Shown: positions 27,088 through 35,925 of the stretch, one piece after another
How the letters are laid out: each line of letters opens with the position of its first letter
Numbering within the stretch: position 1 is the first letter of the stretch
Assembly: GCA_025560025.1 (NCBI GenBank)
Contig: CP048485.1
Location: 682,001 to 746,000, forward strand
Direction: 5' to 3'
DNA length: 64,000 bases
Source of the DNA: Agrobacterium tumefaciens
GTDB taxonomy: Bacteria; Pseudomonadota; Alphaproteobacteria; Rhizobiales; Rhizobiaceae
Notes under the pieces: model-generated
Databases searched by the model: none
Seen by the model: only the letters and a program-made list of their open reading frames with translations
What the model was told of the DNA's origin: nothing
Made by a program: the position numbers and the translations under genes

Positions 27088-29858
27088 GCCTGCGGCTTCC
27101 GGGTGAGGATTTTCTGGTAGAACAGGCCGATGCCGATCAGCACCGCGCCAAGCCCGATGAAGGACAGCGCCCGCAGCACGCCTTCAAGATTGCTCATATC
27201 GATCAGGAAGGCCTTGGCGACGGAGATCAGCACGAAGGCGGCGGATGCCAGACGCAGGCTGCGGGCATTGAAGCGCGAGCCGAGCACGAGCAGCAGCACG
27301 CCGATCAGCAGCCAGACCACCGAATAGCTGTAGGTTTCACCCTGCAGGAAGCCCTTCCAGTCGGCAATGTTTTCGCCCTGCCAGAAGCGCCGGACCGAAA
27401 GTGTGGCCCAGGCAAAACCGAGTGCCGCACCCGCCACCGCCAGCAGGCTGACATAGGGCGGGGGACGTTTGCCGCGCGCATACCAGGCAAGACCGCCATA
27501 GGCGAACGCCGGCAGCAGATAACCGATCAGCAGCAGATTGAGGAACGGGATGCGGCCGGTATTTTCGCCGGTGAAATAGGGGTTGAGCGTGAAGAAATGC
27601 ATTGTCAGAACGTTGATGACGGCGATCACGCCGGCAATCATCGAGCCGTAACGGAAGACGGGGCTGGGGCTCTTGAGATCCAGCGTCATCAGCACGCCTG
27701 AGAAACCGATGGTCAGCAGCGTATAGATCGACTGTTCGCCGAGCGTCGGCACGCTGTCATTGAGAGTGCCGCCATTCATCGCATGGCGGATGAGGATGGC
27801 GACCGCCAGCAGACCCATGACGCTGGCGATGGCCTGCAAAAAGTTCTTTGCCCGGAAGTTCGGCCAGTCGCGCAGCATCCAGGCCGAGACGATGGCGAGC
27901 AGGGCCGGAATGCCATAGCCCGGCAGCAGCGCGTTGAAGACCGGCGTGAGCCCAAGATTTTGCGGCCCGACGATGGTGGGTTCCCAGGCGATGCGGCCAA
28001 GAACGGCAACACTTGCCACCGCCATCACCCAGGGCAGAATATCCCAGTTGCGATGGCGGGTCGCCAGCACATAACCGAAGCCGATGACGGAGAGCAGCAC
28101 GGTTGTGGCGAGCCCCTCCGTCAGCGTGTGCAGGCAAAGTGCGAAGGCGGCAAACGAGCCGAGCACGAGGATGTTGAGCGGTTTGCGATAGGCCTCATTG
28201 TTCTGCCGATGCAGCCATTCCGCGCCGGCGATCAGCACAAGGCCGAGGCCAAGACCATAGGCCGCATGCAGCCAGTCACGGCCGAGATTGCCATATTCGA
28301 CGAAGCTTGCCGTGCCGAGCCAGACCGGGAAAAGCGCTGCAATCCCCGCCCAGAGCTGGGAGAAATCCCGATCATCCGCGCCCTTGCGTTTCAGGAAAGA
28401 GAAACCGCAGAGGAGAAGGATGACGCCGAGGCCGAGCGCCATGGCGATGGCTGCGGTGTAGCCCGTTCCGACGGGAGGAAGCGTGACGGCGGTATCATTT
28501 ATCAGGCCGATGAAATCGATCCCCTGCCGCGACATCAGGGAGACCGCAGCCTGCGCGCCGAGTGCGGCGATAATGGCCGGCCACACCGCATTGTGTCGCG
28601 CAGCGCCAAGGGCGGCAAGCGTTGCGATGAGTGCGGAAACGACGAGGGCCGGATGGGTGTCGATGCTGCCGTCGGTGAAGAGGAAGCCGATTGCCGGCAG
28701 GATCACGGCCATCGAGACAGTGAGGCTGATGGCAAGCGACGGGCGCAACAAAAGCCGCATGGCGCGAATGGCGCGCCGCTCAGGCGTGGTGCTCGCTACG
28801 CTTTCCTCGGCGGGCGGTGTGTCAAAGTGCCTGCCGGGCCAGAGGAAGAGGGTGCCGGCCAGCATGACAAGCAGTGAAAGCGTCGGCGGTTCGGCGCTGA
28901 TCGTCTCGGAAAAAGCGATATAGCCGAGCACCCAGAGGCCGAGACCCGCATTGGCAAGCGAGGGAACCACGGTCCAGCCCTGCCTGCGTGCAGCCGCCGC
29001 GGTTGCGAGCCACGAGATCGTCAGGAAAACAAACAGCGCCCATATATTCGGTGTTTCGCTGGAAATCAGCGCCGGCGTCAGCATCGACCCCAACAGGCCG
29101 AGACCCGCAAGCGCCTGTCCGTGCAGAAGCGACAGGCCGATGGTGGCGAAGGCCACGAGCCCAAGCAGAATGAAGGCGGTGCCGGAGCCGATATAGTCAT
29201 AAATGCCATAGGCCGCGTAAACCACGCCGAACAACGTCAAGGCACTGGCGGCCGTCAGCACACCCGGTATCATGGCGTTGGCGTAAGTGGTGGCGATGCC
29301 CGGCACAGCCTTGCGGCGGATCGCCTCGCCGGCAAGGCCGAGAACGAGACCAAAAATGGCGGCGAGCGAAAGCCGAACGGCCGGGCTCAGGAGCCCCGCT
29401 TCGATGGAATATTTGACAAGGAAAATGCCGCCAAGCGCCAGCGCCAGGCCGCCAGCCCAGACGGCCCAGCGCGCGCCGAGCAGGCTTTCGAAGCTTTCCT
29501 TGGTTGCCGCTGTGGATGCAGCCTCACGCGCAAGCACGCGCTCCTCTTCCTTGCTGGCAAGGTCTTCCGCTTCCGCCATGGCGGCGGCCACTTCTGCTTC
29601 GGACGGGTGTTCGGCCTGGAAGGCTGCATCTTCCTCAGAGGCCACGCTTTCCTCTTCCGTCCCGAAATCCGCTCTCTCCGCCGAATCGGCCGTCTCCGCC
29701 TGCGCTGCCACAGGGGAAGCCACCCCGGCCGCCATCAGCCGCTTGAGGCTGACAACCTCGCGCTCGAGAGACTTGATTCGGCTTGAATTGCGGATGCTTG
29801 CGACCAGCGTGTAGATGAAGGCCGCGATGACGGCGAGTATAAGCAGCGGGATTTCCAA
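27084..29858 (-). CDS. DUF2339 polytopic membrane protein (924 aa)
   Basis: Very large inner-membrane protein of the DUF2339 family. An N-terminal anchor (about residues 3-20) is followed by a short coiled coil (SRIKSLEREVVSLKRLM) and an acidic, glutamate-rich cytoplasmic stretch (about 55-120). About two dozen hydrophobic segments run to the end. The function is unknown; length and topology suggest a transporter or lipid/glycan-handling protein, but no motif proves it. It is first of three coupled genes with the HD and MOSC genes. Confidence 0.85.
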   Translation of the reverse strand: MEIPLLILAVIAAFIYTLVASIRNSSRIKSLEREVVSLKRLMAAGVASPVAAQAETADSAERADFGTEEESVASEEDAAFQAEHPSEAEVAAAMAEAEDLASKEEERVLAREAASTAATKESFESLLGARWAVWAGGLALALGGIFLVKYSIEAGLLSPAVRLSLAAIFGLVLGLAGEAIRRKAVPGIATTYANAMIPGVLTAASALTLFGVVYAAYGIYDYIGSGTAFILLGLVAFATIGLSLLHGQALAGLGLLGSMLTPALISSETPNIWALFVFLTISWLATAAAARRQGWTVVPSLANAGLGLWVLGYIAFSETISAEPPTLSLLVMLAGTLFLWPGRHFDTPPAEESVASTTPERRAIRAMRLLLRPSLAISLTVSMAVILPAIGFLFTDGSIDTHPALVVSALIATLAALGAARHNAVWPAIIAALGAQAAVSLMSRQGIDFIGLINDTAVTLPPVGTGYTAAIAMALGLGVILLLCGFSFLKRKGADDRDFSQLWAGIAALFPVWLGTASFVEYGNLGRDWLHAAYGLGLGLVLIAGAEWLHRQNNEAYRKPLNILVLGSFAAFALCLHTLTEGLATTVLLSVIGFGYVLATRHRNWDILPWVMAVASVAVLGRIAWEPTIVGPQNLGLTPVFNALLPGYGIPALLAIVSAWMLRDWPNFRAKNFLQAIASVMGLLAVAILIRHAMNGGTLNDSVPTLGEQSIYTLLTIGFSGVLMTLDLKSPSPVFRYGSMIAGVIAVINVLTMHFFTLNPYFTGENTGRIPFLNLLLIGYLLPAFAYGGLAWYARGKRPPPYVSLLAVAGAALGFAWATLSVRRFWQGENIADWKGFLQGETYSYSVVWLLIGVLLLVLGSRFNARSLRLASAAFVLISVAKAFLIDMSNLEGVLRALSFIGLGAVLIGIGLFYQKILTRKPQA

Positions 29859-29943
29859 ACAGAACTCTCCAATTACGAAGCTGTTTTTAAAGCCCTTTTG
29901 GCGAATTTATGCAAGGCCCGGTTGATGAAGGGCTGGGCCGCCT

Positions 29944-30069
29944 GTTTCTTCTCCCCGCCGGGGAGAAGGTGGCCCGAAGGGCCGGATGAGGGGGCAAGCT
30001 CTCGGTTTATCGCTGACGTTGCCCCCTCATCCCGCTGCCGCGGACTTCTCCCCGGCGGGGAGAAGAAAC
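29944..30069. repeat. Dispersed palindromic repeat, family B, copy 1
   Basis: Outer arms TTTCTTCTCCCCGCCGGGGAG and its complement flank GGTGGCCCGAAGGGCCGGATGA and a central stretch. Other copies are at 33041, 34879 and 42406. The family is recalled as resembling RIME-type elements of Rhizobium (recall, not searched). Confidence 0.85.
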
Positions 30070-30107
30070 ACGCGGTGCCCGCTCGATCCAGCTATCGCCA
30101 CTTCGGA

Positions 30108-31667
30108 TCAGGAAGCCTCCGCAAGCCAGCGCCGCGCCGCCTCGATATCTGCAAGCCCAAGCTCGTGTCCGTCATCCACCACTTCCACCCCGGCCTGCGC
30201 GCCGCTGGCCGAAATCCTGTCTCGCAACTCCGTCGCCTTGTCGCGGTATTTATCGCGTTCGCCGGCCACAAGCAGGAAGTTCCGCCCGGAAAGATCGGTT
30301 TCCGGCCAGGTTTCGAGAACCGGCATCGGCCGATAGAGCAGCGCGTCTCCGGCAAGCTCCGGATAAAGCGCTGCAAAGGCCGTATAGAAATTCGCGCCAT
30401 TGGAATGGCCGACAAAACGAAGCCTCGAAGGATCAAGGCCATAGGACCGGATCGCGCTATCGACAAAGGCGGCAAAGGCTTCCGCCTCGGAGGCGATATC
30501 CTTCTGGTCGAAGCTGAAATCGGGATAACGGCGGAACCAGCGGGCGATGTCCTCTTCCGTGCTGCGGCCGCGAACGCCGAGAAGCGTGGCGCCCGGTGCC
30601 GCCCGGTGGGCCAGCGGCATCAGGCTCGTTTCGCTGCCGCCGGAACCGTGCAGCAGGATGAGGGTGCTACCGTCAGGTTTTTCGGGCGTGTAGAAGCGGT
30701 GCACGAAGGGCAGGTCGCGATAGACGATACGCTCTTCGCCGGGCATCGAAAATTGCGGCAGCGCGACGCGCACATCCGCCTCATCCTTCATGAAAAGCGG
30801 CGGAATGAACAGCTTTTCGCCAAGCGCTTCCAGGGGTTCGTCAACGGTCATGCCGGGCGCGTCGGTCGCCATTTCGATCAGCACTCCACCCGGTTCGCGG
30901 ACATAGAGCGAATGGAAATATTTCCGGTCATGGGCATTGGTGGTGCTGGAATTCAGCGATTTCAGTTCAACCAGCACCGCGTTCAGCTCGTCCAGATCCT
31001 GCGCGCGGAAAGCGATATGATCGACGGTGCCGGTGCCCGGCGCGCTGGACCAGAAGCCGGTGGCGTCACGCACGTCGATAATGTCATCGCTTTTCGAAAC
31101 GAGCCGGCGGATAGCGCCCGTCTGGCTTTCCTGCTGGTAACCGAAATATTTTGTGAGGAAAGCCACCGTTTCTTCCGGCACCTCGCTCAGCACGGTTGCA
31201 CCATAGATGCGGCGAATGGCGTCTTCTGCCGGAATGTCGTTGGTCACATGTGGCGTGGCATCGGGGAAGGCGTGGATGCCGACCAGCTTGACGATGAGGC
31301 CATCAGGGTCTTTCAGCCGGATGACCGGGGCGCCGAATTCGTCGGATGGTCCCTCGGCGCGGATGCCGAATTTCAGCGCCCGCGTCAGCCAGAAACCGAT
31401 GCTGGCGGGATCGATCGCCAGCGACACTTCCAGCGTCTGGCCATAACCCACACGGCCCTGGCCGCCATCTTCCCAGACCAGAAAGGTCAGAAGCGAGCCT
31501 GGCGAGGCGATATCGTCGCCATAGAGCAGATGAAGCTGCATGGCGTCTTCGAAGCCGGCCGTGCGCTTGGCCAGCCTTAAACCCAGGAAGCCGGCGTAAA
31601 AATCGACATTCGCCTGCACCTTCCGGGTGATCATGGTGATGTGGTGTATGCCCAGTGCAGAATTCAT
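30108..31667 (-). CDS. Fused VOC-family ring-cleaving dioxygenase / serine hydrolase (MhqO-MhqD-like)
   Basis: 519 residues in two enzymes. Residues 1-310 form a two-module VOC/glyoxalase dioxygenase similar to MhqO/PcpA hydroquinone dioxygenases, with probable Fe(II) ligands H9, H217 and E265. Residues 315-519 form an alpha/beta hydrolase of the phospholipase/carboxylesterase (MhqD) group, with triad S422 (GHSNG), D472 and H501. In Bacillus, MhqO and MhqD are separate proteins of one quinone-stress regulon; here they are one chain. The start at 31667 is natural. It is divergent from an ABC importer, with a strong inverted repeat between. It likely degrades or detoxifies a hydroquinone- or catechol-type compound (inference). 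Confidence 0.85.
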   Translation of the reverse strand: MNSALGIHHITMITRKVQANVDFYAGFLGLRLAKRTAGFEDAMQLHLLYGDDIASPGSLLTFLVWEDGGQGRVGYGQTLEVSLAIDPASIGFWLTRALKFGIRAEGPSDEFGAPVIRLKDPDGLIVKLVGIHAFPDATPHVTNDIPAEDAIRRIYGATVLSEVPEETVAFLTKYFGYQQESQTGAIRRLVSKSDDIIDVRDATGFWSSAPGTGTVDHIAFRAQDLDELNAVLVELKSLNSSTTNAHDRKYFHSLYVREPGGVLIEMATDAPGMTVDEPLEALGEKLFIPPLFMKDEADVRVALPQFSMPGEERIVYRDLPFVHRFYTPEKPDGSTLILLHGSGGSETSLMPLAHRAAPGATLLGVRGRSTEEDIARWFRRYPDFSFDQKDIASEAEAFAAFVDSAIRSYGLDPSRLRFVGHSNGANFYTAFAALYPELAGDALLYRPMPVLETWPETDLSGRNFLLVAGERDKYRDKATELRDRISASGAQAGVEVVDDGHELGLADIEAARRWLAEAS

Positions 31668-31842
31668 CGTGCCGTCCCGTCGTTTTGCCTGCCATTCGTG
31701 GCTCTATTTGTCTTACCCTGCACCTGATCCGCAATCCCGGCAAATGAGAACGCTGTGTTCTCTGCATGAACGGAATTACCCTGGCTTCGTTGCATGCGAG
31801 ATGGGCAGAGATAGGGCTTTTTGCCTCCATATCAATCAACGA

Positions 31843-31885
31843 TGCATATAAAATAAGCATACAAAATAACGGCTATTTTGTATGC
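31843..31885. promoter_or_regulatory. Operator-like inverted and direct repeats in the divergent promoter
   Basis: GCATACAAAATA (31857-31868) and its exact complement TATTTTGTATGC (31874-31885) flank a 5-base centre. A third copy of the half-site, GCATATAAAATAA (31843-31855), precedes them with one mismatch, 14 bases away. The cluster lies between the fusion enzyme gene and the ABC importer, so one regulator could control both. No regulator gene is adjacent. The AT-rich half-site resembles those of GntR-type repressors (inference). Confidence 0.7.
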
Positions 31886-31957
31886 AATTTTATCTTGCCT
31901 TGAGGGCTGGAATTGGGTCTTATGCAACCAATCCAACAAAACCATCAGGGGGAATAG

Positions 31958-33001
31958 ATGATGTTAACGCGCAGGTTGTTGTCCAGGGCTCTGGCCATTG
32001 CCGCTGTCGGCGCCGCTGCCGGATTTACGCTGCCCGTAACGGGCGCTCATGCCGAAACGCCGGTGAAATTCACGCTCGACTGGAAGTTCGAAGGTCCCGC
32101 CGCCGGCTTCCTGCTGGCGCTCGACAAGGGATACTTCAAGGCCGAAGGCCTCGACGTGACGATCGACAGCGGCAACGGCTCGGTGGAGGCCATTCCGCGC
32201 GTCGCGACCGGCGCCTACCAGATGGGTTTCGGCGACATCAATTCGGTGATGAAGTTCCTCGATGAGGATCCGAGCCAGAAGATCAAGGCTGTCTACATGG
32301 TCTATGAACGCCCGACATTTGCCGTTGTCGGCCGCAAGTCGCTCGGCGTCACCGGCGATCCGAAGTCGCTGGAAGGCAAGAAGCTCGGCGCACCGCCGCC
32401 GGATGGCGCCTTTGCGCAATGGCCTGCCTTCAAACAGGTCGCCGGTCTTGATGACAGCAAGATCAAGATCGAATCGATCGGGTTTCCCGTGCGTGAGCCG
32501 ATGCTGGCCAAGGGCGATGTCGATGCCGTTTTCGGTTTCGCCTTTTCGGTGATCCTCAACTTGAAGAAGCAGGGCATTGCCGATGACGATATCTCGACCA
32601 TTCTGATGGCCGAGCACGGTTTGAATCTTTATGGCAATGCGGTGCTGGTAAACACTGATTTCGCTGAGAAAAACCCTGATGCCGTCAAGGGTTTCCTGAA
32701 GGCGCTGGCAAAGGGCTTCGCCGATTCCGTCAAGACCCCGGAAGAGGGCGTGGCGGCCGTGCTCAAGCGCAATGAAACGCTCGACAGCGCCATCGAGCTC
32801 GAACGCCTCAACATGGCCAACAGCATGAACATCAAGACGCCCTATGTGGTGGAAAACGGCATGGGCGGCGTCGATCCGGCGAGGCTCGCCGCTTCGGTCG
32901 AGACGCTGAAAGTCTCGCTTGGGCTCAAGGGTAACGTCAAGGCGGATCAGGTCTTTGACGCGACCTACCTCCCGGCCAAACAAGAGCGCATGCTTCCCTG
33001 A
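31958..33001 (+). CDS. ABC transporter substrate-binding protein (NMT1/SsuA type)
   Basis: 347-residue periplasmic binding protein of the NitT/TauT (NMT1/THI5-like) family. The N-terminus LTRRLLSRALAIAAVGAAAG with cleavage after AHA is signal-like; the twin arginine makes Tat export possible. The mature domain starts TPVKFTLDWKFEGPAAGF, the family's LDW segment, and contains IDSGNGSVEAIPRVATG. A GGGGG ribosome site precedes two adjacent ATGs. The ligand could be a pyrimidine, sulfonate or aromatic acid and is unknown. Confidence 0.9.
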   Translation: MMLTRRLLSRALAIAAVGAAAGFTLPVTGAHAETPVKFTLDWKFEGPAAGFLLALDKGYFKAEGLDVTIDSGNGSVEAIPRVATGAYQMGFGDINSVMKFLDEDPSQKIKAVYMVYERPTFAVVGRKSLGVTGDPKSLEGKKLGAPPPDGAFAQWPAFKQVAGLDDSKIKIESIGFPVREPMLAKGDVDAVFGFAFSVILNLKKQGIADDDISTILMAEHGLNLYGNAVLVNTDFAEKNPDAVKGFLKALAKGFADSVKTPEEGVAAVLKRNETLDSAIELERLNMANSMNIKTPYVVENGMGGVDPARLAASVETLKVSLGLKGNVKADQVFDATYLPAKQERMLP

Positions 33002-33040
33002 GGGGGGAGCTGTTGCGGGTAGAACGAGTGGGTGCCGCGA

Positions 33041-33168
33041 ATTTCTTCTCCCCGCCGGGGAGAAGGTCGCGGCAGCGGGATGAGGGGGAAACGTCCACCG
33101 TATTCGGAGAGCCTGCCCCCTCATCCGACCCTTCGGGCCACCTTCTCCCCAGCGGGGAGAAGAAATAT
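33041..33168. repeat. Dispersed palindromic repeat, family B, copy 2
   Basis: TTTCTTCTCCCCGCCGGGGAG arms and the GGTCGCGGCAGCGGGATGAG block appear in the opposite internal orientation to copy 1. It lies inside the ABC operon, between the binding-protein and ATPase genes, where its hairpin may lower downstream expression. Confidence 0.85.
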
Positions 33169-33261
33169 GCGGCGACGCCGGGCATAATCGGCGGCTTTGG
33201 AAGTGAGGCGGGGCAACGAAGGCTGTAGACGCCCGTACCGGCCGAAAAAATGGGGACTGCG

Positions 33262-34050
33262 ATGTCACATCTCGTGGAAATAGACAATGTCGACATGCGC
33301 TACGGCGGGTCGGCCGGCACGCTGGCTGTATCCGGCCTTAATCTGACGGTCGACAAGGGTGAGTTCGCGGCCGTCGTCGGCCCCTCGGGCTGTGGCAAGT
33401 CGACGCTCATGAAGCTGGTGACGGGGCTGCATATTCCGCAGAAGGGCAATGTCATCGTTGCCGGGCGGCAGGTCACGGAGCCGGTTTCCATCGTCGGCAT
33501 GGCGTTTCAGAACCCGACGATGCTGCCCTGGCGCACCACGCTTGAAAACATCCTGCTACCGCTGGAGATCGTCGAGAAACATCGCCGGCGCCTGCGCGCC
33601 CACAAGGCTGAATATGTCGCGAAAGCCGAGCGGCTGCTGGAGATTGTCGGTCTCAAAGGCTTCGGCTCCAAATATCCCTGGCAGCTTTCCGGCGGCATGC
33701 AGCAGCGCGCCAATCTGTGCCGCGCCTTGATCCACGAGCCGGATCTCCTGATGCTGGATGAACCTTTCGGCGCACTCGACGCCTTCACCCGCGAGGAATT
33801 ATGGTGCGTCATCCGCGATCTGCACGCGGCGCAACGCGTCACCATCATCCTTGTGACCCATGATCTGCGCGAAGCGACCTTTCTGGCGGACAAGATTTTC
33901 GTGATGAGCGCAAGGCCCGGCCGGGTGCTGGCCGAGCACCGCGTGCCGTTTGCCCGTCCGCGCCAGCTCGATATCATGTATGACAGGGGTTTCAACGACA
34001 TGGTGCATGAACTGCATGGCGAGATCGCGCAGGCGAGGGTGGCAGCATGA
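33262..34050 (+). CDS. ABC transporter ATP-binding protein (NitT/TauT family)
   Basis: 262-residue ATPase of the SsuB/TauB type. Walker A is GPSGCGKST, the Q-loop is in FQNPTMLPWRTTLENI, the signature is LSGGMQQR, Walker B is LLMLDEPFGALD, and the switch histidine is in VTHDLREA. Length and motifs are complete. The start at 33262 is preferred because GGGGAC lies a few bases upstream; an earlier ATG at 33250 has no site. It overlaps the permease gene by 4 bases. Confidence 0.95.
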   Translation: MSHLVEIDNVDMRYGGSAGTLAVSGLNLTVDKGEFAAVVGPSGCGKSTLMKLVTGLHIPQKGNVIVAGRQVTEPVSIVGMAFQNPTMLPWRTTLENILLPLEIVEKHRRRLRAHKAEYVAKAERLLEIVGLKGFGSKYPWQLSGGMQQRANLCRALIHEPDLLMLDEPFGALDAFTREELWCVIRDLHAAQRVTIILVTHDLREATFLADKIFVMSARPGRVLAEHRVPFARPRQLDIMYDRGFNDMVHELHGEIAQARVAA

Positions 34051-34865
34051 GCGCGATTGTTGAAAGCACCGTGGCGGCCACGCCGCGCAAGCCCCTGATC
34101 GACCGGGTCAACTGGGTGAAAGCCGCCCCCTGGCTTTATACGCTGGCGCTGTTCCTGCTGTGGGAATTGCTGGTCTATGCGCTGAAAATGCCGCCGACCA
34201 TTCTGCCGTCACCGGTCAGGGTCGGTCAGGCCATCGTGCAATATTGGTCACCGATCTGGAAGAATTCGCTGCAGACTCTTTATACAACGACGCTGGGCTT
34301 TGCCATTGCGGTGGCCGCCGGTCTTGCCATCGGCCTTTTTATCGGCTGGTCGAAAACCATCTATGCCGGGCTTTATCCGCTGATGATCGGTTTTAACGCC
34401 ATCCCGAAAGTGGCGCTGGTGCCGATCCTCGTCATCTGGTTTGGCATTGGCACCGTGCCCGCGGTTCTCACCGCCTTCCTGATCTCCTTCTTCCCGATTG
34501 TCGTCAACGTCGCGACTGGCCTTGCCACCATCGAGCCGGAAACGGAGGATGTGCTGCGCGCGCTTGGTGCAAAGAAGATGGATATCATGCTGAAGGTCGG
34601 CATTCCGCGCTCCATGCCTTATTTCTTCGGCTCCCTGAAAATCGCCATCACGCTCGCCTTCGTCGGCTCGGTCGTCTCTGAAACCGTCGCCTCGAATTAT
34701 GGCCTTGGCAATATGATGAGTTCGGCGCAGAGCCAGTTCAATGTGCCGCTGGTCTTCGCCGGCCTGCTGATGCTCGCCGTGGAAGGCATCGTCATGTACG
34801 CGATCATGGCCTGGCTTGAAAAGCGCATGACCGGCTGGGCGCATCGTTCGACCATGGGACAGTGA
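34047..34865 (+). CDS. ABC transporter permease (NitT/TauT family)
   Basis: 272-residue inner-membrane permease with about six membrane segments. The EAA-like loop reads VLRALGAKKMDIMLKVGIP, where the family has EAAxxxGAs. LILVIWFGIGTVPAVLTAF is the usual central segment. It starts in an ATGA overlap with the ATPase, so both are translationally coupled. A family B repeat follows directly. Confidence 0.93.
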   Translation: MSAIVESTVAATPRKPLIDRVNWVKAAPWLYTLALFLLWELLVYALKMPPTILPSPVRVGQAIVQYWSPIWKNSLQTLYTTTLGFAIAVAAGLAIGLFIGWSKTIYAGLYPLMIGFNAIPKVALVPILVIWFGIGTVPAVLTAFLISFFPIVVNVATGLATIEPETEDVLRALGAKKMDIMLKVGIPRSMPYFFGSLKIAITLAFVGSVVSETVASNYGLGNMMSSAQSQFNVPLVFAGLLMLAVEGIVMYAIMAWLEKRMTGWAHRSTMGQ

Positions 34866-34878
34866 GCGCTCCCCGCTT

Positions 34879-35002
34879 GTTTCTTCTCCCCGAGGGGGAG
34901 AAGGTGGCCCGAAGGGTCGGATGAGGGGGCAACGTCAGCGATATGCCGAGAGCTTGCCCCCTCATCCCGCTGCCGCGACCTTCTCCCCCTCGGGGAGAAG
35001 GC
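34879..35002. repeat. Dispersed palindromic repeat, family B, copy 3
   Basis: TTTCTTCTCCCCGAGGGGGAG and its complement CTCCCCCTCGGGGAGAAG, with GGTGGCCCGAAGGGTCGGATGA inside. It lies between the permease and zinT (convergent ends), where it may act as a shared terminator. Confidence 0.85.
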
Positions 35003-35052
35003 GAAAACCTCACGCGCTCGCTTCTGGCGGAAACGCCATGCCTGCAAAGGGC

Positions 35053-35730
35053 TTAGTGCGCCGCCATTTCCTTCACGATCTCGGGACCGTCCATCATGAA
35101 GGGATAATAGGTCGGCCAGTTGGTCACTTCATCGAGCAGCGCCTTGCGGTCATTGCCCCAATAGAGGTGGTAATGGCCGGCCTTTGCAGGCGCGATGGTG
35201 TGGTCGCTGAACTGCACGAATTGCGGAGCCGCGGCATCTCCAGTGGTCTTCTTGAAAATGTACCTGACACCGCGATTGCCCTTCTTGTAGGTCAGGATTT
35301 CGTAGCCGTCGGCGGCATAGGTAGCCTCAACGGGCTTGGCTCCGCGATAGAAGGAAAAGCTGTTGCCCTTGATGACGATGCGATTGACGTCCGTCTTGTA
35401 GCCAATGGCATAATAAGCGCGGTATTCTTCGGCGCTCTTGTCGCCATGCGCTGCCTTTTCCGCCATCACCGGGTCGAGGGAGCCGTTCAGCAGATAGGGG
35501 TAGACCGACTGCCAGTCGCCTTCCCAGTCGGAAAGCGTGCGCGGCTTCACCTGGGCATCCTCGAAATAACCCTTGTATATCTGCTTTTCGGCTTCGGTCT
35601 GGCCATGGCTGTGATCGTGGCTATGAGCGGAGGAAGCCTTGTCTTTGCCGGCCGCCAGTGCCGAGGCTGTCGTCAGCAGCATGGAACCGATTGCAAGCGC
35701 GCCGGTGACGCGGGTGATCGTTTTTTGCAT
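35053..35730 (-). CDS. zinT: Zinc-binding periplasmic protein ZinT
   Basis: 225-residue periplasmic zinc/cadmium-binding lipocalin-like protein (YodA/ZinT) that helps zinc import by ZnuABC under zinc shortage. A signal peptide occupies residues 1-26 (ending ALA-AGK). A histidine-rich stretch HSHDHSHG is at 36-43. The metal site is formed by H177, H186 and H188 (SDHTIA, HYHLYWG). The start at 35730 fits the signal peptide. A Zur-type palindrome lies 36-53 bases upstream. No znu genes are adjacent. Confidence 0.93.
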   Translation of the reverse strand: MQKTITRVTGALAIGSMLLTTASALAAGKDKASSAHSHDHSHGQTEAEKQIYKGYFEDAQVKPRTLSDWEGDWQSVYPYLLNGSLDPVMAEKAAHGDKSAEEYRAYYAIGYKTDVNRIVIKGNSFSFYRGAKPVEATYAADGYEILTYKKGNRGVRYIFKKTTGDAAAPQFVQFSDHTIAPAKAGHYHLYWGNDRKALLDEVTNWPTYYPFMMDGPEIVKEMAAH

Positions 35731-35765
35731 TCTTCTGGCCCTTCGTGTCTATAAAGCGAAAATAA

Positions 35766-35783
35766 GTTATGTAATAACATTAC
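35766..35783. promoter_or_regulatory. Zur-type palindrome upstream of zinT
   Basis: GTTATGTAATAACATTAC matches its own complement at 14 of 18 positions, in the TGTWATWACA-like pattern of zinc uptake regulator boxes. It lies just upstream of zinT, a known Zur target in other bacteria. Binding is inferred. Confidence 0.6.
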
Positions 35784-35844
35784 GATCACGTCGTATAAAC
35801 ACGTCTATCTGTAGACGCAAGGTGCCTGCCATCATCTCAGCCTG

Positions 35845-35874
35845 AAAACGACGAAAGCCGGCTGAGCGCCGGCT
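35845..35874 (-). terminator. Terminator of the MscS gene
   Basis: On the minus strand AGCCGGC and GCCGGCT flank a 5-base loop, followed by TTCGTCGTTTTC. It lies about 50 bases after the stop at 35926. Confidence 0.65.
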
Positions 35875-35925
35875 ATCCTGTCTGGAGAAAGCTTGAGAAA
35901 GGGATCTGGTCAGGAAACGCTGTTC

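Noticed and set aside
29944..30069. Family B repeats as ordinary terminators
   Set aside because: They are about 125 bases with mosaic inner blocks and lie also inside an operon, so a simple terminator does not explain them, though hairpins may terminate locally.
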